Assembly: GCA_001817055.1 (NCBI GenBank)
Contig: MHHP01000009.1
Coordinates: 14,830 to 25,465, forward strand
Length of the DNA stretch: 10,636 nucleotides
Reading direction: 5' to 3'
Origin: Candidatus Andersenbacteria bacterium RIFCSPHIGHO2_02_FULL_45_11
GTDB lineage: Bacteria > Patescibacteriota > Andersenbacteria > UBA10190
Position 1 is the first letter of the stretch, and each line of letters begins with the position of its first letter. The position numbers and the translations under genes were made by a program. Under the pieces are notes generated by a model. The model was not told where the DNA came from, made no database searches, and saw nothing but the letters and a program-made list of their open reading frames with translations. Of the stretch, positions 5,391 to 10,636 are shown piece by piece.

Positions 5391-6629
5391 ATGAAATATT
5401 CATCGTATTATCTTAAAACAAATAAAGAGGCAAAATCGCTCGAATCCATCAATGCCACACTTTTGCAAAAAGGCGGGTTCGTTGAACAAGTTATGGCTGG
5501 AGTCTATGCATTTCTCCCTATAGGACTTCGTGTATTGAATAAGATTGAAACCATTGTGCGAGAAGAAATGGACAAGGTTGGATCAGAATTACTCCTGCCT
5601 GCACTTTCTCCAAAATCGTTATGGGAACAATCTGGGCGCCTGAACACCATAGACGTACTCTTTGAAGTTCGCGGGGCGAATGATCTTGCTCGTGCAAAAA
5701 ATAGCGCTTCATATATTCTCAATCCGACGCAAGAAGAGATTATGACTACCATCGTTCGTCATTACGCAATGAGCTATAAAGACTTACCGCTTGCCGTATA
5801 TCAAATTCAAACGAAATTCAGAAGCGAACCGAGAGCAAAGTCAGGGCTCATGCGTGGACGAGAATTCCGTATGAAAGACTTGTACAGCTTCCATGAGACG
5901 GCAGAGGATTTGGACAGATTCTATGACGAAATGAAAAGCGTATATGCACGCGTCTTTGACCGAATGGGTCTCGGACATGCTACACATCTTACCCTTGCAG
6001 GCGGCGGAGATTTTACCAGTAACTTTTCTCACGAATTCCAGACTGTTTGCGAAACTGGAGAAGATATAATTTTCTACGACGAGAAAGAGAAAATCTGGAA
6101 AAACAAAGAAGTTGCATCGGAAGAGCTGCAAAAAACTGCTGAGAGCGTACGAGCATCGGAAGTGGGAAATATTTACCGATTCGGCACCAAATACTCCGAT
6201 AGCTTTGACCATATTATTACCCAACAGAACGGTGATAAATCTGCTGTTCATACGGGCTCGTACGGCATTGGTACCTCTCGCCTTATGGGCGTACTTGTGG
6301 AAAAATTCCATGATGAGAAGGGGATTATGTGGCCAGAGAGCGTTGCGCCATTCACGGTGTACCTTGCAGGGCTGAACCGCGATGATGACGCTACTATTGC
6401 CGCTGCGGATGCTGCATATACAGCGCTAGAAGAGGCGGGCGTTGAAACACTGTACGATGACCGCGACACAGGCACAGGAGCAAAGTTTGCGGATGCGGAA
6501 CTTCTCGGAATCCCGTGGAGAGTTGTGGTATCAAAAAAGACAGCAGGCAAACTCGAAGTAACTTCGAGAGCAACAAATGAAACGCACCTTCTTGAAATTT
6601 CAGAATTTTTGAAGAAAGCAGGGAAGTAG
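5391..6629 (+). CDS. proS: Prolyl-tRNA synthetase without the INS editing domain
   Basis: A class II synthetase that charges tRNA-Pro. The N-terminal half carries the catalytic fold with motif 2 as F-R-S-E-P-R (143-148) continuing through G-R-E-F-R-M-K-D-L-Y-S-F (156-167). The segment G-G-G-D-F-T-S-N-F-S-H-E-F lies at 204-216, and motif 3 is G-S-Y-G-I-G-T-S-R-L at 289-298. The C-terminal anticodon-binding domain (about 320-412) has D-D-R-D-T-G-T-G-A-K-F-A-D-A at 356-369 and L-L-G-I-P. At 412 residues it is much shorter than E. coli ProRS (572). In that enzyme an insertion of about 180 residues between motifs 2 and 3 hydrolyses Ala-tRNA-Pro; here only about 70 residues separate S-H-E-F from motif 3, so the editing domain is absent. 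It starts 4 bases after rseP with no Shine-Dalgarno sequence, suggesting coupling, and ends 4 bases before mreB. Confidence 0.96.
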   Translation: MKYSSYYLKTNKEAKSLESINATLLQKGGFVEQVMAGVYAFLPIGLRVLNKIETIVREEMDKVGSELLLPALSPKSLWEQSGRLNTIDVLFEVRGANDLARAKNSASYILNPTQEEIMTTIVRHYAMSYKDLPLAVYQIQTKFRSEPRAKSGLMRGREFRMKDLYSFHETAEDLDRFYDEMKSVYARVFDRMGLGHATHLTLAGGGDFTSNFSHEFQTVCETGEDIIFYDEKEKIWKNKEVASEELQKTAESVRASEVGNIYRFGTKYSDSFDHIITQQNGDKSAVHTGSYGIGTSRLMGVLVEKFHDEKGIMWPESVAPFTVYLAGLNRDDDATIAAADAAYTALEEAGVETLYDDRDTGTGAKFADAELLGIPWRVVVSKKTAGKLEVTSRATNETHLLEISEFLKKAGK

Positions 6630-6633
6630 GCGT

Positions 6634-7692
6634 ATGGGCTTCGTGAATAACTTTCTGGGCAGGTTTTCCCAAGATATTGGGATCGACCTCGGAACTGCAA
6701 ACACGCTGATCTATGTGCGCGGGAAAGGCATCGTGATTAACGAGCCTTCAGTGGTTGCTATGAACAAGAAAACAGGCGAGGTTCTTGCAATCGGGAAAGA
6801 AGCACAGCGAATGGTAGGTAAAACTCCTTCACATATTGTTGCAATTCGCCCCCTACGCGATGGTGTTATTTCAGACTTTGAAGTGACAGAACAAATGTTG
6901 GCGTATTTTATTCAAAAAGTGCACGAAGACGGCTTTCATATATTGCCTCGCCCTCGTGTCGTGATCGGAATCCCATCTTCCGTAACAGAGGTGGAGCGCC
7001 GAGCTGTAGAAGAAGCAAGCTTGCGAGCAGGAGCACGGGCCGTGTTCTTAATTGAAGAATCTATGGCAGCGGCAATCGGATCTCGCCTTCCTATTCACGA
7101 AGCAACAGGAAATATTATTGTGGACATCGGCGGCGGTACCTCAGAAATTTCTGTTATATCCTTAGGAGGCATTGTCGTAAACCGCACACTTCGGATTGCA
7201 GGAGATGAGCTGAACGAAAATATTATTCAGTATGCGCGAAATAACTTTAATATGTTGATCGGCGAGCGTACTGCGGAGGACATTAAAATCCGTATTGGTT
7301 CTGCGCATGAAAGCACCGAGCATTTGGAGGCTCCTATACGCGGGCGAGACTTGGTAACAGGGCTACCGAAAGAAGTGATTATGAGCGGGTCGCAAGCACG
7401 AGAAGCCATGCAGAAATCCATTGCAACAATTGTAGAAGCGGTACGCCAATGTATTGAAGAGACTCCGCCAGAACTTCTTTCTGATATTATTGAACAAGGC
7501 ATTTACCTCGCAGGCGGAGGCGCACTGCTCCGAGGCCTGGCAGATGTCATTACAGATGCTACGCAAATTAGAACACATATTGCGGATGATCCGCTCACGG
7601 CCGTTGTCCGCGGAACAGGCATCGTTCTTGAAGATATTGAAGCAGTACAAGAAGTATTACTTCCGAGCGTCCATGGCTCACAACTAAAATGA
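6634..7692 (+). CDS. mreB: Rod shape-determining actin homologue MreB
   Basis: MreB polymerises under the inner membrane and directs the lateral wall-synthesis complex. The 352-residue length is normal for the family (E. coli 347). Actin-fold nucleotide motifs are intact: phosphate 1 D-I-G-I-D-L-G-T-A-N-T at 14-24, phosphate 2 V-D-I-G-G-G-T-S-E at 163-171, and the adenosine motif L-A-G-G-G-A-L-L-R-G at 292-301. The usual I-E-E-P-M-A-A-A-I-G stretch reads I-E-E-S-M-A-A-A-I-G (140-149), a proline-to-serine change next to the catalytic glutamate region. The N-terminal F-L-G-R-F is a short amphipathic lead. A fair Shine-Dalgarno sequence (AGGGAAG, 6620-6626) lies 7 bases before the ATG. It is the first gene of the mreBCD-mrdA cluster. 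Confidence 0.97.
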   Translation: MGFVNNFLGRFSQDIGIDLGTANTLIYVRGKGIVINEPSVVAMNKKTGEVLAIGKEAQRMVGKTPSHIVAIRPLRDGVISDFEVTEQMLAYFIQKVHEDGFHILPRPRVVIGIPSSVTEVERRAVEEASLRAGARAVFLIEESMAAAIGSRLPIHEATGNIIVDIGGGTSEISVISLGGIVVNRTLRIAGDELNENIIQYARNNFNMLIGERTAEDIKIRIGSAHESTEHLEAPIRGRDLVTGLPKEVIMSGSQAREAMQKSIATIVEAVRQCIEETPPELLSDIIEQGIYLAGGGALLRGLADVITDATQIRTHIADDPLTAVVRGTGIVLEDIEAVQEVLLPSVHGSQLK

Positions 7693-7699
7693 CAAATAT

Positions 7700-8461
7700 A
7701 TGAAGCAGAGAAACGTTGTTGCCTTATCTATACTCGGTGCAATCCTATTGGGACTAGGATTTTTTGCAACGCCACTTATGCGCCATGCTCGGGGAGCTGT
7801 ATGGGATGTATGGGTACAAGGAAATGCAAAAATATTCGGAATAGACGGGATTGATATTTCCGATTCAGCACTTGATACCCTTGCGGCAACCAGCATGGAA
7901 AATATCCGACTCAAAGCTGAACTCGGCGACTATGCGCGACTCAAGGCACAACTTGGCTCTGAAACTTTTGGTTCGCTTACCACAATACCTGCCCATGTTA
8001 TTGCTCGGCCCATTGATACGCTCAATTCTTCGTACGTTATTAACAAGGGGATCGCAGACGGAATCCCAAGTGGGGCACCCGTACTTGTGCAAGGGTCTGT
8101 ACTTATTGGATTTACCCGGGAATTATCTGAGCACAGCGCGATTGTTCAAACCGTATTTCACCCTTCTACCTCGGTAACCGTGGAAACAATTCCAAACACA
8201 GAAGAAAAGGTTGCCCGAGGCCTGCTCAAAAGCCAGTATCAAACATCGCTTTCTATGGAAACCATCCCCCGAGACGCCCCTATTGCGGTGGGCCAGAAGA
8301 TTATAACCAGCAGCAACGGCACTACGATACCGTATGGCATGATACTCGGATCGGTTGCGTCTCTTACAAGCCCTGAACACGAGGCATATCAATCTGCAAT
8401 CATTGATGTGCCCTACGATAGCGATAATATCAGTGCGGTGCGAATCCTGCTTGTACCATGA
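7700..8461 (+). CDS. mreC: Rod shape-determining protein MreC (short form)
   Basis: MreC is the bitopic envelope protein that links MreB/MreD to PBP2 outside the membrane. The product has one N-terminal membrane helix (about 6-26), then a short helical region likely to form the dimerising coiled coil (about 65-86). A beta-rich domain from about 98 follows, with the family pattern V-I-A-R-P and I-N-K-G-I-A-D-G-I-P at 114-123, and I-P-Y-G-M-I-L-G-S-V at 210-219. At 253 residues it is shorter than E. coli MreC (367); the coiled coil is brief and there is no C-terminal tail. The start lies 7 bases after mreB without a Shine-Dalgarno sequence, and the end overlaps mreD by the 4-base ATGA. Identification rests on the domain pattern plus gene order. 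Confidence 0.9.
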   Translation: MKQRNVVALSILGAILLGLGFFATPLMRHARGAVWDVWVQGNAKIFGIDGIDISDSALDTLAATSMENIRLKAELGDYARLKAQLGSETFGSLTTIPAHVIARPIDTLNSSYVINKGIADGIPSGAPVLVQGSVLIGFTRELSEHSAIVQTVFHPSTSVTVETIPNTEEKVARGLLKSQYQTSLSMETIPRDAPIAVGQKIITSSNGTTIPYGMILGSVASLTSPEHEAYQSAIIDVPYDSDNISAVRILLVP

Positions 8462-8919
8462 AGCGATTTTTAATCCCTCTTGGATGCATCTTGATGGCGC
8501 TTATGCTGCATATTGTAGTGCGCAGCAGTATAGCATCCCTTTTCTTGGCTCCTGCGAGTATTCCTATCGTCATTGCAACCGCACTCCCACTTCCAGCTCT
8601 CGCACTTGGAGGCATTGTGTTGCTGTTTGAATTACTTTCTTCTTTTCCTCAAGGTAGCATGCTCTTAGTATTTCTTATTCCCTTTTTTACCCGCCGTATT
8701 ACACGCTGGCATACTCCAGATGCGTCGTGGAAGTTTTTTGCTTACATCTTCGGCACAGTATCTTTGCAAATAGTATCTCTTGTTGGCATTGCGTATATAG
8801 AAAACCACGTACAGTTGTCTCAAATTCCATTTTCGCTTGGCCTATTACAAATCATTGGAACAAGCGTCAGTACATTTGTTCTTGCCCTTATTTGCCATGA
8901 AGCAACTACTCGCCCATGA
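8458..8919 (+). CDS. mreD: Rod shape-determining membrane protein MreD
   Basis: A 153-residue very hydrophobic protein with about five predicted membrane segments (near 5-22, 25-46, 48-78, 92-114 and 126-147). The Arg-rich loop T-R-R-I-T-R near 78-83 is probably cytoplasmic. MreD is poorly conserved in sequence, so the name depends mainly on size (E. coli MreD is 162), topology and position between mreC and mrdA. It shares a 4-base ATGA overlap at each end (with mreC at 8458-8461 and mrdA at 8916-8919), which argues for coupled translation with them. No Shine-Dalgarno sequence precedes it. In the cell it would scaffold MreB, MreC and the PBP2/RodA synthase in the membrane. Confidence 0.8.
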   Translation: MKRFLIPLGCILMALMLHIVVRSSIASLFLAPASIPIVIATALPLPALALGGIVLLFELLSSFPQGSMLLVFLIPFFTRRITRWHTPDASWKFFAYIFGTVSLQIVSLVGIAYIENHVQLSQIPFSLGLLQIIGTSVSTFVLALICHEATTRP

Positions 8920-10636
8920 ATATTGACCTATCGGAGCTTATAGAACAGCAGGGTTCGCGCACCGGGCAAGGGCAGCGACGGCTCAATATTCTCTCGATCG
9001 TGCTATGCGTTACAATGACTGCAATCGTAGGGCGAGGCGCGTATCTCCAGGTGCTACAAGGGAGTTCATTTCGTGCCCGTGCGGAACATAATCGACTCGA
9101 AAGCACACTAGTTCCTGCTCCTCGCGGAATCATCTACGATATGCACCATTTGGCGTTAGTTGAAAATATCTCCAGTACCGACCTTGTAATCACCCCCTCT
9201 GAGCTTCCTCTACGAGAACACGAAGACGGTATACTAGATCGCCTCGCAGGCATCCTTACCGATACTCCTCCAGAAGAAATCCAAGCGGCCATTACCAAAG
9301 CTAGAACTACGCGGCAAAACACGCTCTTATCAAAAGCGATAAGCCACGACACGGTACTGGAAATAGAAAAGGCTGAACGAGAATTGCCTGGCGTTCATCT
9401 CGCATCGTCCCTGGTGCGAAAATACCCCTACGCAGAAAGCTTGGCGCACGTACTAGGGTACACCAGCCCCGTTACTGCAGAAGAGTTGGACGAACATACC
9501 ACACTCGTAGTTACAGATACCACGGGCAAACAGGGAATTGAAAAAACATACGATACATCGCTGCGCGGGCAACACGGATTTACCTCCACAGAAGTAAATG
9601 CATCAGGTAATCAGAAAACAGATCTCGGCACAAAAGCAGCAGTTCCCGGAGAGGACCTGACTCTCACTATTCATGCCGATCTGCAAAAGTTTATCTATGG
9701 CCTTTTTTCTGAGGCGAACGAAAAGCGTAATAAAATTCGAAAAGATCCAATTAAGGGGGTTGCGATTGTCCTCGATGTAAATTCTGGCGCAGTACGCTCC
9801 CTTATCAGTTATCCATCGTATGATTCAAACACGTTCTCACAGCCATCCTTGCGTTCGCAAACGGCCAAGATATTTCAAGAAGTAGGTAACCCCCTATTTA
9901 ACCGTGCCACAGACGGGATGTACCCATCAGGATCAACCATAAAGCCCTTCCTAGCAGCCGCAGCTCTCCAAGAGGGAGTTATTACCCCCCAAACTACCGT
10001 TCGATCTACTGGAGGCATTAAAGTAGGCCCCTGGAGCTTTGGTGACTGGAAAACAGGCGGCCACGGCGTTACGGATGTTCGAAAAGCGCTGGCAGAATCA
10101 GTAAATACATTTTTTTATATGATTGCTGGTGGACTAGATGGCACAGCAGGGCTTGGGGTAGACAAGGCAACGCAGTACTTGCGGACGTTTGGCTGGGGCG
10201 CCAACACAGGCATTGATCTCCCATCAGAAGCTTCTGGCTTTTTGCCAAGTCCACAGTGGAAGCTGAAGGCCACGGGCCAGCCTTGGTATATAGGGGATAC
10301 GTATCACTTAGGCATTGGGCAAGGTGACGTACTAGCAACACCGCTGCAAGTAGCGTCTGCCACGGGCGCAATTGCACAAGGTGAGTATCTCTACCAGCCC
10401 CACCTTATCGAGGGCTCTATTACGAAACGTAAAATTTCTATTCGCCCTGAATACGTGCGCGTGGTGCAAGAGGGAATGCGACTTGCTGTGAATGACGGTT
10501 CCGCTCGCTCGCTTGCAACCCTATCCATGCCGATTGCAGGAAAAACAGGAACTGCGCAAATTGGAGGGACGGAAAAAACGCATGCCTGGTTTACGAGCTT
10601 TGGACCCTACGAAAAGCCCGAATACGTGGTGACGAT
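8916..10636 (+). CDS. mrdA: Penicillin-binding protein 2, elongasome transpeptidase (3' end outside window)
   Basis: A class B penicillin-binding protein that cross-links lateral-wall peptidoglycan, working with the RodA glycosyltransferase and activated by MreC. The frame is open for 573 codons to the window edge. It has a cytoplasmic lead of about 22 residues, a membrane helix (about 24-46) and the pedestal domain starting with P-R-G-I-I-Y-D (69-75). The transpeptidase domain has all three active-site motifs: S-T-I-K with nucleophile Ser340 (340-343) in Y-P-S-G-S-T-I-K-P, S-V-N at 395-397, and K-T-G at 543-545 in A-G-K-T-G-T-A-Q. After R-G-x-I-x-D most PBPs read D-R-N-G; this one has D-M-H-H. 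The ATG overlaps the mreD stop as ATGA. PBP2 rather than the divisome FtsI is inferred from the mreBCD neighbourhood; rodA would be expected just downstream. Confidence 0.94.
   Translation, partial: MNIDLSELIEQQGSRTGQGQRRLNILSIVLCVTMTAIVGRGAYLQVLQGSSFRARAEHNRLESTLVPAPRGIIYDMHHLALVENISSTDLVITPSELPLREHEDGILDRLAGILTDTPPEEIQAAITKARTTRQNTLLSKAISHDTVLEIEKAERELPGVHLASSLVRKYPYAESLAHVLGYTSPVTAEELDEHTTLVVTDTTGKQGIEKTYDTSLRGQHGFTSTEVNASGNQKTDLGTKAAVPGEDLTLTIHADLQKFIYGLFSEANEKRNKIRKDPIKGVAIVLDVNSGAVRSLISYPSYDSNTFSQPSLRSQTAKIFQEVGNPLFNRATDGMYPSGSTIKPFLAAAALQEGVITPQTTVRSTGGIKVGPWSFGDWKTGGHGVTDVRKALAESVNTFFYMIAGGLDGTAGLGVDKATQYLRTFGWGANTGIDLPSEASGFLPSPQWKLKATGQPWYIGDTYHLGIGQGDVLATPLQVASATGAIAQGEYLYQPHLIEGSITKRKISIRPEYVRVVQEGMRLAVNDGSARSLATLSMPIAGKTGTAQIGGTEKTHAWFTSFGPYEKPEYVVT

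Noticed and set aside
5841..6311. 156-codon minus-strand open frame inside proS
   Set aside because: It lies wholly within the conserved catalytic region of proS and shows no independent evidence of coding.
10069..10377. 102-codon minus-strand open frame inside mrdA
   Set aside because: It is antisense to the transpeptidase domain, whose active-site motifs confirm the + strand frame.
1..10636. Search for tRNA genes, CRISPR repeats, insertion sequences and long repeats
   Set aside because: I saw no cloverleaf, regularly spaced direct repeats, transposase motifs or terminal inverted repeats; nearly every base is in a protein gene.

Overview
The window is a gene-dense bacterial chromosomal segment with every gene on the + strand. 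I read it as a reduced-genome bacterium of the Candidate Phyla Radiation (Patescibacteria, probably Parcubacteria-like). This rests on gene properties, not a database match. Prolyl-tRNA synthetase lacks the usual bacterial editing insertion, the clamp-loader delta'-like protein has no Walker A motif, RseP has room for only one PDZ domain, and MreC is short. Genes overlap or nearly touch. TGA is used as a stop in at least five genes, so the code is the standard bacterial one and not the UGA=Gly code of some CPR lineages.

Layout: (1) 2-3419 holds secD (5' end outside the window), secF, a DNA polymerase III delta'-like gene and frr, packed with overlapping ends. (2) 3416-4266 is a self-contained small transcription unit. 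It has a near-consensus sigma70-type promoter whose -35 box overlaps the frr stop codon, two unrecognised small genes (a soluble helical protein and a three-helix membrane protein), each with a strong Shine-Dalgarno sequence, and a rho-independent terminator. (3) 4298-6629 holds rseP and proS. (4) 6634-10636 holds mreB, mreC, mreD and mrdA (PBP2), the elongasome cluster; mrdA runs off the 3' edge with its catalytic motifs present. The longest stretch without a gene is about 90 bases (4206-4297).

How the genes relate: SecD and SecF support protein export. Delta' belongs to DNA replication, and Frr and ProS to translation. RseP cleaves membrane proteins, and MreBCD with PBP2 make the lateral cell wall. 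In many bacteria frr is followed by uppS-cdsA-dxr-rseP-proS. Here frr and rseP-proS remain in that order, but the space normally holding uppS-cdsA-dxr is occupied by the orphan two-gene unit. That unit is the least explained and most interesting part of the window.
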